A stretch of 64,000 nt of DNA, taken from contig NZ_DASTAT010000064.1 in NCBI RefSeq assembly GCF_035712445.1, positions 1 through 64,000 of the forward strand. The letters run 5' to 3'. Position 1 is the stretch's first letter; each line of letters opens with the position of its first letter. Position numbers and translations under genes: made by a program. Below are positions 38,379 to 46,429 of this stretch, one piece after another. The notes under the pieces were generated by a model. The model ran no database searches. It saw only the letters and a list, made by a program, of their open reading frames with translations, and was not told the origin of the DNA. Source of the DNA: Oligoflexus sp. Its GTDB lineage: Bacteria > Bdellovibrionota_B > Oligoflexia > Oligoflexales > Oligoflexaceae.

Positions 38379-39581
38379 ATGGGTTCAAGGCTTTTGCCGG
38401 CTGCTCTGCTTTTATCCACGGTTCCGCTCCACGCGGCTCCAGTTCGAAACCTCAACACGATTGAGTACGAATACCGCGACCAGCAACTTCAAAGCCGCAA
38501 TCCCAAGTTGAAGCGCCCGGATCATCTGAATATCCTGGGGGGACGCAGCCTCTTCCTCTACGATCAATCAAAACTCAACGCCCAGGCCGAACTCGGCGCC
38601 TCGGCCGGCAATTCCGGGGATTCCTCCTTCACCGCACTGCAGGCGCGAACCGCTGCGACCTGGCGAAGCGCGCACAGCGCAGATACCTTGGAAGCCGGAT
38701 GGCTCAGAACACATGGAGCCGATGCCACGCAAAGACCCTTGGAACAAACCATCCTGGACGTCGGCGCGCCCTTTACTTCGACCCGCGCCGCCTACCGCCA
38801 TGATCATCAGCTTGATTTGATGAACAGCGTCACGGCCGCCGCCGGCATCAGTCGCAACCTCGACGGCGACTCCGATTTGGAATCGCGTGAAGTCGCGGCC
38901 AGCTGGGCCCACCTTCTGGATCGCAACTGGACCAATACTTTGAGTCTGATTCGCGGCACCCAGAAAGTACGCGAAGGCATCAGCTCCAGCAGCTGGGAAA
39001 TCAAAAACGATGACCTTTGGGTCCTGAGCAACGACTGGTCGGTCCAAACCACCCTGGGCGCGCTGCAGCAGGATATCGCCAAGGAAAAGAAAAACAGCTT
39101 CATCATGGGCGCGGCCGTTTCCTATGTTCTGCGCAGCGCCGTGCCCGAGGAACAAAAGGGCAAGGCCCAGTCGATCGCCCAGGATATGATCCGGCGCCCC
39201 GACCTCGATCGCATCGAAAACGTCAGGACGCAAAGTCAATTCCGCGCCGGCTGGGATCGGAACCTCGATCAAAGGCGGAAAGGCGATCCTCAGTTCCTGG
39301 CTGATCAATTCTATATCCAGGGACTCTGGGCCATTGATCCTGAACAGAACCTGCAGGTCGATCTGCAGCGCAGTCAGTCCATTGATAAAACCACCCCAGG
39401 CGCGGCCGGTTTGATCACCAACCTCGCGAACCTCGATTATCGCTGGACCACTGCGGTCGGGCCAGCGGCTGCAGGCGTCCTGGGAAGTTTTGGGCTTGGG
39501 ATTACGCAGGAGCAGGTCAAACAAAACCCGCAGCGCTTTGATCGTCAGCTGCTGCGGGTCAGTTATGCGGTCACATTCTGA
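38379..39581 (+). CDS. Predicted outer-membrane beta-barrel protein
   Basis: 400-residue protein with a signal peptide (about 1-20) and many alternating amphipathic strands, ending in SYAVTF with the C-terminal Phe typical of barrels folded by BAM. No specific family is recognised. It follows the priming sugar transferase by 83 bp in the same direction. By context it may be an outer-membrane component of polysaccharide export, comparable in position to the barrel proteins of alginate- or cellulose-type loci; this is inference. ATG at 38379 has AAGGA seven bases upstream. The stop abuts the stop of the convergent gene with no gap. Confidence 0.75.
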   Translation: MGSRLLPAALLLSTVPLHAAPVRNLNTIEYEYRDQQLQSRNPKLKRPDHLNILGGRSLFLYDQSKLNAQAELGASAGNSGDSSFTALQARTAATWRSAHSADTLEAGWLRTHGADATQRPLEQTILDVGAPFTSTRAAYRHDHQLDLMNSVTAAAGISRNLDGDSDLESREVAASWAHLLDRNWTNTLSLIRGTQKVREGISSSSWEIKNDDLWVLSNDWSVQTTLGALQQDIAKEKKNSFIMGAAVSYVLRSAVPEEQKGKAQSIAQDMIRRPDLDRIENVRTQSQFRAGWDRNLDQRRKGDPQFLADQFYIQGLWAIDPEQNLQVDLQRSQSIDKTTPGAAGLITNLANLDYRWTTAVGPAAAGVLGSFGLGITQEQVKQNPQRFDRQLLRVSYAVTF

Positions 39582-40508
39582 TCAGATGTAATCTATGGTC
39601 ACGTTCATGCGGAAATCCAGATGCTGACAGTCGCTGTCATCGTTGTCACCTGTGGTCATGAACATCAGCGTCGCCTTGGGCACGGCCTGAATCTGCTTAT
39701 CAAACACGAGTCCAGCCTTGGCGGCCAGCTTCAGGAAGGCATCCTGCGGCAGCTTCAAGGACATCGTGCCATTGGTTGATGTCTTGGGAATCTGACAGAG
39801 CTGGGCGAAGTCCGCCTGCTTGGGATCAAGGCCCAGGCAGTACTTGTTCAAATCCCCGTTCAGATAATTCAGATTCTGCATGCCGTTGGGTGGCAGCCAC
39901 TTATAGGACATGAGTCCATCATTATCCACGCTCAGACCGTTCGGGTAAACCAGCTGATTATTCTTCCTATCACGCGATTTGGTGGAATAGTCCTGGCTGC
40001 TGGCGACGACCAGGTTGTTCAGCGTGATCATGATCTCATCATCAAAACGCATCGGCTGCTGGGGCGCATCGAATTTCATATTGCAAAGACGGGTCATGCC
40101 CTGGAGCGGAAGCTCGACCGTCTCCTCGCGACGAGCGCGAATCACTTCGTTCTTGCGGCTCAGGTTATCGTTCTTCTCAAATTCACAGGTTGCCGTCTTG
40201 GCCGGAAAGAAAAGAGGCACGGCCTTCGACTTGAGCGTGCCGTTTTTCGCGGCGTCGGCGCAGGCCACCTTCACGTCATCCACGACGGGAGGGGGAGCCG
40301 GCACCTGGAGTTTGGTTTCCGCTGTGATGACTTCGACCGCTTCGATCGGTTCATCGATCACGGGCGCAGGTGAACCCGAGATTTCGCCAGTGGCGTCCTC
40401 CGAGACGGTAGGCTCGCTATCCGCAACGTCTTCAACGCTTTTGAAGGCTGCCGGTTTGCACGATGCGGCCAGGATCATGATGAAGAGTAAGGTGAAGCTT
40501 GCTTGCAT
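39582..40508 (-). CDS. Lipoprotein of unknown function
   Basis: 308-residue lipoprotein with lipobox ILAASC (Cys about 17). An acidic, proline-rich linker (about 20-85) is followed by a beta-rich domain with several cysteines (VACADAAK, TATCEFEK, RLCNMKF, KYCLGLD, QLCQIP, DSDCQHL). I do not recognise the fold. ATG at 40508 has GGAGGGA about seven bases upstream; the frame opens 30 codons earlier without a signal peptide. It is downstream of the adenosine-deaminase-like gene, 96 bp away on the same strand. Confidence 0.75.
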   Translation of the reverse strand: MQASFTLLFIMILAASCKPAAFKSVEDVADSEPTVSEDATGEISGSPAPVIDEPIEAVEVITAETKLQVPAPPPVVDDVKVACADAAKNGTLKSKAVPLFFPAKTATCEFEKNDNLSRKNEVIRARREETVELPLQGMTRLCNMKFDAPQQPMRFDDEIMITLNNLVVASSQDYSTKSRDRKNNQLVYPNGLSVDNDGLMSYKWLPPNGMQNLNYLNGDLNKYCLGLDPKQADFAQLCQIPKTSTNGTMSLKLPQDAFLKLAAKAGLVFDKQIQAVPKATLMFMTTGDNDDSDCQHLDFRMNVTIDYI

Positions 40509-40604
40509 GAGATCGTCCCTCCCCAACACATTATCGGTGGGTTGGACCAAAACCTTGCCCGGTCCTTTATTCCTTTTTGGAATCATTTGCTTAGGCACTT
40601 CATT

Positions 40605-42251
40605 TCATTCGGCAAGATTTTTCCGCATTTCCCATAGCAAATGGCTTAAATAGGGCCGCCGATTCTCGCCGGTCGCCACCATCAGAAGCTTGGTGATCTT
40701 AAGATCCTCGGGTTCAGCCAGGGCCAGAAGGACAAGCTCCCGAATATAATTGGTGCCAAGGGTTACATAGTTATCCGTACCCACCCCCAGATCCACGCCC
40801 TTCTTTTCCCACCAGGAAAAGGGGTGATCCTTGAAGCCCGGCACGACCGTCGTCAGCTTCTGATTGCTGGTCGGCAGGGCTGTCACAGTCATGGATTTAT
40901 CCAGGACCCGGTTCAGGACATCATGCTGATAATGCTCCACCTCGCGCGCATGATGGAACTTCACCTTCACAAAGCGATTGATCTCCTGGGGTGACAGCGG
41001 AACACCCTGATAAAGCTTATCCAAAACTCCGCGATGCTCGGTCCACTGCATTTCGTCCAGCTCCCGTCCCAGGGTGGACTGGGGATGGACGCTCAGCTTC
41101 TGATCATTCAGATCCAGGGCCTGCTCCAGCATGATGTGATAGTAGGAGTTCGGGTTGATGCCCAGCGCCAGACCGTGCTCCAGGGTATCAATTCGCCAGA
41201 TATTCATGGCGTTATCCACGGCCTGGATGCCGCGTTTTAATGTATGGAACGTTTCACCGTGATGACTGCGGATCGAAAAGCCGCGTGACGCCAGTTTTCG
41301 CAGGCCCTGCTGCATCTCGGCGAAGTGTTCCTTGCGATAAAGGCTGCGCTCATCACCCACGGTATCGACTTCCTGCAGATACGGCACCAGCTCAGGATAG
41401 CGATCCAGGATGTCGATGATCTCATCCACCTGGGCCTGGAAATGAAGCTTTTTCGTCGCAAAACGCTGATCATAGAAACCCGGTTCCTTACGGAAGCAGG
41501 GCGAAAGCGCGAATTGAAACTGCGGCACTTCCTTCTGAAAGGCGCGGAATCCTTCGTAAAGCCCGAGCAGGCCTTCCTCGTTGGTCAGGTTCTCGGCACC
41601 CGGGATCTGCTCCTTGGGATCTGTCGTCAATCGGGAATAGGTGAACTTGATGCGGATGAAGCCGACGTTATGCTGCTCCATCATCGTGCGCGCCATGTGA
41701 TAAGCGGCGGCCCGGTGCGCCTCGCGATCGATGAGCACCAGCTTCGGCAGATAAAGCACCTGCAGATAGCGTTCGAAGCGTTCGCTGTCGCGCAGGGTGA
41801 GCATGCGCTCCACATCATCCACGGTCTTCAGCTGATCGGCCTCGTCCCCATAAACCGCCCGCAGCTTGTCCAGGCAGAGTGGTCCCTCGGGACCGTCCAG
41901 GCGCTTCTTCAAAAGCGGATAAAGAAACGAAGCCTGAAGAGCGCCCGTGAGATGCGTGTGCTCCTCGCGGAAGGGCAAGGGGAAGGCTTTAAAGAATCGG
42001 TAAAGAGACTGACCGACCGGATGATCCGCGAGGCTCTGGATATCACCCACTCCTCTTTGGCAAAGGATCAATTTTTGCCGAAAGGCCGCAATCATCTGCT
42101 GCAGATCCGTGTGACCCTTGAGCCTTCTGGAGTTCTGAAAGATCTCCAGAGTGGGCATAAGGGGCAAACCGTTGGTTTCCGCGATGAGCGAAATCAGCTC
42201 CTGGGTGAGACGTTCCTGAAGGTCCTGCGAGCCAACCACCGATTTCTGCAT
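40605..42251 (-). CDS. Adenosine/AMP deaminase-like metal hydrolase
   Basis: 548-residue protein of the adenosine deaminase superfamily. Metal and catalytic positions are visible: EEHTHLTGAL (HxH, first strand), IRSHHGETFH (His and Glu of the HxGE motif), DTLEHGLALG (the usual HG), LPTSNQ and GVGTDN (metal Asp). It is far longer than typical adenosine deaminase (about 330-350), with about 105 extra N-terminal residues before HxH and a long insertion in the first half, so the substrate may differ. ATG at 42251 has an excellent AGGAGG about eight bases upstream. No signal peptide. Divergent from the pseudopilin operon. Confidence 0.85.
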   Translation of the reverse strand: MQKSVVGSQDLQERLTQELISLIAETNGLPLMPTLEIFQNSRRLKGHTDLQQMIAAFRQKLILCQRGVGDIQSLADHPVGQSLYRFFKAFPLPFREEHTHLTGALQASFLYPLLKKRLDGPEGPLCLDKLRAVYGDEADQLKTVDDVERMLTLRDSERFERYLQVLYLPKLVLIDREAHRAAAYHMARTMMEQHNVGFIRIKFTYSRLTTDPKEQIPGAENLTNEEGLLGLYEGFRAFQKEVPQFQFALSPCFRKEPGFYDQRFATKKLHFQAQVDEIIDILDRYPELVPYLQEVDTVGDERSLYRKEHFAEMQQGLRKLASRGFSIRSHHGETFHTLKRGIQAVDNAMNIWRIDTLEHGLALGINPNSYYHIMLEQALDLNDQKLSVHPQSTLGRELDEMQWTEHRGVLDKLYQGVPLSPQEINRFVKVKFHHAREVEHYQHDVLNRVLDKSMTVTALPTSNQKLTTVVPGFKDHPFSWWEKKGVDLGVGTDNYVTLGTNYIRELVLLALAEPEDLKITKLLMVATGENRRPYLSHLLWEMRKNLAE

Positions 42252-42387
42252 GTCTTCCACCTCCTTGCAAGGGCCGCCGCTCATGGGATGTGCCCGGTAT
42301 ACCGATCGTAAAGTATAGCGGGATTGAAGGGCTTCGTCTTTGGCTTTTTGCCAATCTTTAATCTCGCCAGTTTTTACGGTGTTTCCA

Positions 42388-42447
42388 GACGCTTAAGTAT
42401 TTTTTTAGCTAGTGATCCGGGGGGTTCCGATACCTCATTTAAGCGTC
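42388..42447. repeat. Inverted repeat in the pseudopilin operon leader
   Basis: GACGCTTAA (42388-42396) and its exact reverse complement TTAAGCGTC (42439-42447) flank 42 bases. The right arm ends 21 bases before the first start codon. It could be a paired operator or a long mRNA stem that affects initiation. Confidence 0.45.
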
Positions 42448-42468
42448 ATAGCATGAGGGGAGTCAGCA

Positions 42469-44982
42469 ATGGGTCGTAAGTTTTTGAGCCTTGGGAGCGA
42501 GCGAGGGGATGCATCCATCTTCCTTTCCATGATCCTTGCCCTCAGTGTAGGGACAGCGGTCTACTACAATATGGATAAGCTGAACCAGACGCTGAAATCG
42601 TCGAAGGTCACCGGCCAGAAGCAGAAGGCCGAGACGCGCAATATCTCGGGTCTGTCGACAGCGACGGCGCTCATGAACTTTTCAGGCACAGAGTCGAATG
42701 ATCCAGACTCCCTGCCCTATATCTATCCCGATCCTTATCTGGGTGGCGGTAAAACCATCGGTACACCGCGCCTCGCGCCCAGTGTTTCGACCTGGTCGTT
42801 TGCCAACATGAACCTTGACGTGGCGAGCCCGGCTGATGGAGAGCTGACGCCCGAAAGCTTTGCTGCCTATGTGAAAGGTGGCGAGCGTCCGAAGCTGAGC
42901 AGTCACTCCAAGATCCGTTTCGTCAAGCCGATCTTTGATAAGGACAACAAACAGCATATCAGGCAATACGAGGTTGAAGTCACCAGCCAGTCCTTCGACA
43001 ATCAGCAGCTGGTGAACAAGGCCACCATCGACGTTCCAACGCCTCTGGCACCGAAATGCATACTGCGCAGCGCCGATGGCCAGAACAGATTCCAGCCGAA
43101 CGCACCCATCAGGTTGGAATTGGTGGTGTCCGGAGTTACGGAGGAAGCCTACGTTCCCGTATCAGCAGAGGCGATCATGTCGCCTCTGGGCGTAACGAAG
43201 AACCATACAAAGGCGGGCCTGGAAACACGGGCAGGGAGCGTACGCTTCATGAATACCGTGGTTCACCAATGGACGGCCACCGCTCCGCGTCCTCTGGTGG
43301 CTGTCGATGGCCAGACCGATGTTGAATTCATAACCTACGCCTATCTGAAAAAGGTCGACCTCGGGAATGCGGATGGCGAATACTGCAGCTTCCGTTACTA
43401 CGTTGCGCCTCCTGCTTTCTGTAAACTTTGGACTGACAAAGCCAGCGTGCCTCCGGGCCAATGCGTGAATATCACCTCGGAGTACGAAGGTCCCGTCCAG
43501 CCCAACTCGCTGGTCATGTCGGCGACCGATCCTACGGGCAAGCCCATCAGTGGTCTGACCCAGAACGGAGGCAACGGAACATTCTGCACGCCGGCATCGA
43601 GCACATACAGCACCGGGACTTCCGTACCTCCCGTCAAGGCTTCGGCTTACTCAGCGGCCGTGGGCGTGCTGACTGTGGATCAAAGAAAAGCTCTGTGGGA
43701 GGAGCTGGATAAGCTGAAATCTGATCTGCAGCGTCTCTTCAATAATTCGGGCGGCGGCAAAGGCGGCGGCAAAGGCGGCGGCAAAGGCGGAGACGGCGAC
43801 GACTCCGAAGTGGACTTTACAGTCCTCCAGAGCATGTCCATCAAGCAGTTCAACGATCTTTGGAGCCTTGACCCCAGCGACTTGACGGACATGAGTTCTG
43901 TCGATCTGAGCACGTTCACATATCTTTCCACCCTGACGCCTGAACAGCAGGATGCTCTGAAAGCCATGGATGAAAAAGACTTCAAAGACATGAAATCCAT
44001 GACGCAGAGAAGTCTGAAATCCATCACGCTTCTGGCGACCGTGGATCCCGCAGTTCTCGCGAACCTTGAATCGTATGATTCGAAATTGCTCCAGGCCTAT
44101 GTCGGCGGTCAGCTGGATGCGGCTGCGAATGCAGCGGCCAGCCCTGTGAATTATAGGCTATTGGGTACGGTGACGGCCTTGGACGGAACCAAGAACAGCT
44201 GTATCGTTCACGTTACGGCCGGCACGAACAAGTGCCCCTTCTTCGGTTCTCAGTTTCCTAACTACAGCCAGACTCAAACGCTGACCGTCGTCTCCGGCGG
44301 CAACGTCGGCACGATGAACTTTGACTTCAAACCTTATAAACCCAACTGGGAAGTGGCCGGTGTCGCAACCTCGCCCACCAAGGTGGAGGCCTGTCCCACC
44401 GGGGCCCGTTGCTTCGCGGTGGATATTGGCGGCAACCGTACGCCTTTCACGATCGTGGATTCAGCCGATTCCGCTTCGTGCAACGCCACCACCAACCTGC
44501 GCGTTGACCTTGGCTGCTTCGAGGCCAACACGAAAATCCGCATGGGTGATGGCAGCGAAAAACCCATTCGCCAGCTGAAAGAGAATGATTTGGTCTGGAA
44601 TCCCATTCGGCAGAAGGCCATGGCTATCAAACGCGTGACGCCAGGTCCTGAAAAACTGCCTCTCTGGTCGATTGAAACGGCCAGCGGCATCGTCCGGGTC
44701 ACGTCCAAACACCCCTTTCTGACTCCCGCTGGCATTCGTCCGGCAGAGGACCTGAAAGCGGGAGACCGAATTCTCGGGGCCAAGGGTGAAGAGCTGATTC
44801 GCTCGGTGGCCGCGGACAAGGAAGCACCCGCGGAATGGGTCTGGAACTTCGAGATCGCAACCGATTCTAAAGAGCCGGCTGATCATGCTATCCTTGCTGA
44901 TGGAGTTGTCACGGGCGACCTTTATCTCCAGGAACAGCTGGGCCATTCTTTAACGGGCAAGCTGTCCGAGCTTAAGCCTTAA
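42469..44982 (+). CDS. Pseudopilin-like protein with C-terminal Hint domain
   Basis: 837-residue protein, first of a four-gene operon. The N-terminus is prepilin-like: a basic leader, RG at 12-13, then a hydrophobic helix (DASIFLSMILALSVG) without Glu5, as in GspK/PilX-type minor pilins. Residues about 50-420 are beta-rich. A (GGGK)3 linker at 428-439 precedes a helical repeat-like region (about 445-550). The C-terminus (683-837) is a Hint domain of the Hedgehog/intein type: GCFEANTKIRMGDG with the nucleophile Cys683 after Gly682, LKENDLVW, TSKHPF (T745-x-x-H748), LKAGDRIL and a final strand DHAILADGVV. The intein C-terminal HN-C/S/T is absent, so splicing is unlikely but Hedgehog-like cleavage before Cys683 is possible. 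GGAG lies six bases before ATG. Confidence 0.85.
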   Translation: MGRKFLSLGSERGDASIFLSMILALSVGTAVYYNMDKLNQTLKSSKVTGQKQKAETRNISGLSTATALMNFSGTESNDPDSLPYIYPDPYLGGGKTIGTPRLAPSVSTWSFANMNLDVASPADGELTPESFAAYVKGGERPKLSSHSKIRFVKPIFDKDNKQHIRQYEVEVTSQSFDNQQLVNKATIDVPTPLAPKCILRSADGQNRFQPNAPIRLELVVSGVTEEAYVPVSAEAIMSPLGVTKNHTKAGLETRAGSVRFMNTVVHQWTATAPRPLVAVDGQTDVEFITYAYLKKVDLGNADGEYCSFRYYVAPPAFCKLWTDKASVPPGQCVNITSEYEGPVQPNSLVMSATDPTGKPISGLTQNGGNGTFCTPASSTYSTGTSVPPVKASAYSAAVGVLTVDQRKALWEELDKLKSDLQRLFNNSGGGKGGGKGGGKGGDGDDSEVDFTVLQSMSIKQFNDLWSLDPSDLTDMSSVDLSTFTYLSTLTPEQQDALKAMDEKDFKDMKSMTQRSLKSITLLATVDPAVLANLESYDSKLLQAYVGGQLDAAANAAASPVNYRLLGTVTALDGTKNSCIVHVTAGTNKCPFFGSQFPNYSQTQTLTVVSGGNVGTMNFDFKPYKPNWEVAGVATSPTKVEACPTGARCFAVDIGGNRTPFTIVDSADSASCNATTNLRVDLGCFEANTKIRMGDGSEKPIRQLKENDLVWNPIRQKAMAIKRVTPGPEKLPLWSIETASGIVRVTSKHPFLTPAGIRPAEDLKAGDRILGAKGEELIRSVAADKEAPAEWVWNFEIATDSKEPADHAILADGVVTGDLYLQEQLGHSLTGKLSELKP
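43750..43785 (+). repeat. Three tandem copies of a 12-bp unit (GGGK linker)
   Basis: GGCGGCGGCAAA is repeated three times without change inside the Hint-domain pseudopilin gene, encoding Gly-Gly-Gly-Lys three times. It is in frame, so copy-number change would alter only linker length. Confidence 0.9.
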
Positions 44983-44997
44983 AGAGGGAGTTTTCTC

Positions 44998-45684
44998 TTG
45001 ACTAACAAGGCATGGAACAAGGAATCCGGGGCGTCCCTCGTGGCCATCATGATGTCGCTGGCGATTTTTGCCATCGTCTCGCTGATGGCGTCGCGAAGCT
45101 TTCAGAACATCAACGTCTCCGGCCGCAAGGTGGAAGCGGCGATGTCCGCGCGCGAAGCGGAAAACCTGATCCTTCAGAATCTGACAAGGCACTTTCGCAA
45201 GTATATCGAAGAAGGCTGCGCGCAGAATCCGAATAATTTCTTTCTGAATCATGAGATTGGCACTTTGGTGACCGTGAACCACAAAAATCCGCGTTTTTAC
45301 AGCCCCAAAGATACTGTGACGGCGCCTCCGGCTCAGGCCAGCAAAGATGTGGAGCGCTGCCAAGGCACGCCCTTCGCTGCGGGCGTCCTTCCCAATAACG
45401 CCCATACTTTCTACGGTTGCTTCGATCTTAGAACCCAGAGTGCAGCCCGCACAAACGCATCCAAAGACGCCTTCGCCGGCAACCGGGGGGCCTTCATCGA
45501 GATGTACGTGAAGATGAAAAATCTGAAAACGGATCAACCCGTGACCTGTGCGGCCATGATCAAGAGCCGAGGCTTCGGTTTTGAAATCTACTATGCCCTG
45601 CATTGGGCGACGTCGGCAGGCGATACGGTTTTTTATGACAGCAAATTAGGAACCTTCAATGTCGGCTATGAAGACGAAACTTAA
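44998..45684 (+). CDS. Pseudopilin-like protein (PilX/GspK-like N-terminus)
   Basis: 228-residue protein starting at a TTG codon with GGGAG seven bases upstream; no ATG in frame fits. The leader NKESG precedes ASLVAIMMSLAIFAIVS, a type IV pilin-like hydrophobic helix lacking Glu5, as in PilX- or GspK-type minor pilins. The globular part carries cysteines (EGCAQ, ERCQG, YGCFD, VTCAAM) that could form disulfides. It follows the Hint-domain gene by 15 bases and overlaps the next pseudopilin gene by 26 bases, so the set is co-translated. A role in a pilus or type II-like tip complex is inferred; no assembly ATPase or secretin lies in the window. Confidence 0.8.
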   Translation: MTNKAWNKESGASLVAIMMSLAIFAIVSLMASRSFQNINVSGRKVEAAMSAREAENLILQNLTRHFRKYIEEGCAQNPNNFFLNHEIGTLVTVNHKNPRFYSPKDTVTAPPAQASKDVERCQGTPFAAGVLPNNAHTFYGCFDLRTQSAARTNASKDAFAGNRGAFIEMYVKMKNLKTDQPVTCAAMIKSRGFGFEIYYALHWATSAGDTVFYDSKLGTFNVGYEDET

Positions 45685-46426
45685 GGATAGCGAAGCCGGT
45701 ATGACCCTGGTGGAAATGGTGATCAGCATCGCCATTGGCAGCGTATTGGCCTTTGGTGGCTATCAGATGCTGGTGCGTTCGCAGAAATATCTCGCCTACA
45801 AAAAAATCGACCAGGTCACGCAAACCGAAGTCGAGCAGCTGCTGTCCATCATAAAAAAGGACTGGGACTATCGCATGCGGGAGTCCCAGCCGAGTATTCC
45901 CGGCAGCGGCCAGGAAATGCTGAACGCCGCTGGGGCCAGCTGCGGTCCAGGCGGCACGATTTGCCCTAAATTGAGGCTGTGGATTCGCCGGATGGTGAAT
46001 GGCGTCTCGGTCATCGACAAGGTCACCATTGAGAACATCTGTCAAACTCCTGGGACCAAAGAGATGGTGAGCTTCGTCTCGGGGCTCGACTATGCAGGCA
46101 GTTTCAACGCGAGCTGCCATAGATGCCCCAGGGGGCAGGTGCCCGCGGTCAGGATCACCGGCGTGAACAATGCCACGGGCATCGCGCTTTTGGCCGCAGA
46201 AAACCGCATCTTTCCACAGAACGTCGCCAATGAAAACCTCACGAAAATGAACCGGGATAACGTCCTGGGCATGCAGGCCTGCTTCAGTCAGGCGGCCGCC
46301 GATGCCGCCATGACTGTTGACGTGCGGGCCGTGATTCGTGATCAATCGTCCACCTCGCTCAGGCTTGTGAAAAAGAATCAGGTCTATCCCTTTGAAAACT
46401 TCGCTGGAATTCGACTGGAGCAGTAA
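45659..46426 (+). CDS. Type IV pilin-like protein (PilW/GspJ-like)
   Basis: 255-residue protein with a textbook prepilin N-terminus: basic leader MKTKLKDSEAG, cleavage G/M, then MTLVEMVISIAIG with Glu5. This predicts processing by prepilin peptidase. Length and position after a PilX-like gene suit a PilW/GspJ-type minor pilin. Several cysteines lie in the globular part (ASCGPGGTICPK, NICQ, SCHRCPRG), including a CxxC. ATG at 45659 has AGGA seven bases upstream and overlaps the preceding gene by 26 bases. N-methylation and assembly into a filament are inferred from the family. Confidence 0.88.
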   Translation: MSAMKTKLKDSEAGMTLVEMVISIAIGSVLAFGGYQMLVRSQKYLAYKKIDQVTQTEVEQLLSIIKKDWDYRMRESQPSIPGSGQEMLNAAGASCGPGGTICPKLRLWIRRMVNGVSVIDKVTIENICQTPGTKEMVSFVSGLDYAGSFNASCHRCPRGQVPAVRITGVNNATGIALLAAENRIFPQNVANENLTKMNRDNVLGMQACFSQAAADAAMTVDVRAVIRDQSSTSLRLVKKNQVYPFENFAGIRLEQ

Positions 46427-46429
46427 GCT

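Noticed and set aside
43750..43785. Possible short CRISPR-like or regulatory repeat
   Set aside because: Perfect 12-bp in-frame units without spacers; it is a coding linker.
44515..44982. A splicing intein
   Set aside because: No C-extein follows and the C-terminal HN-C/S/T is missing; the layout fits a terminal Hedgehog-like Hint domain better.
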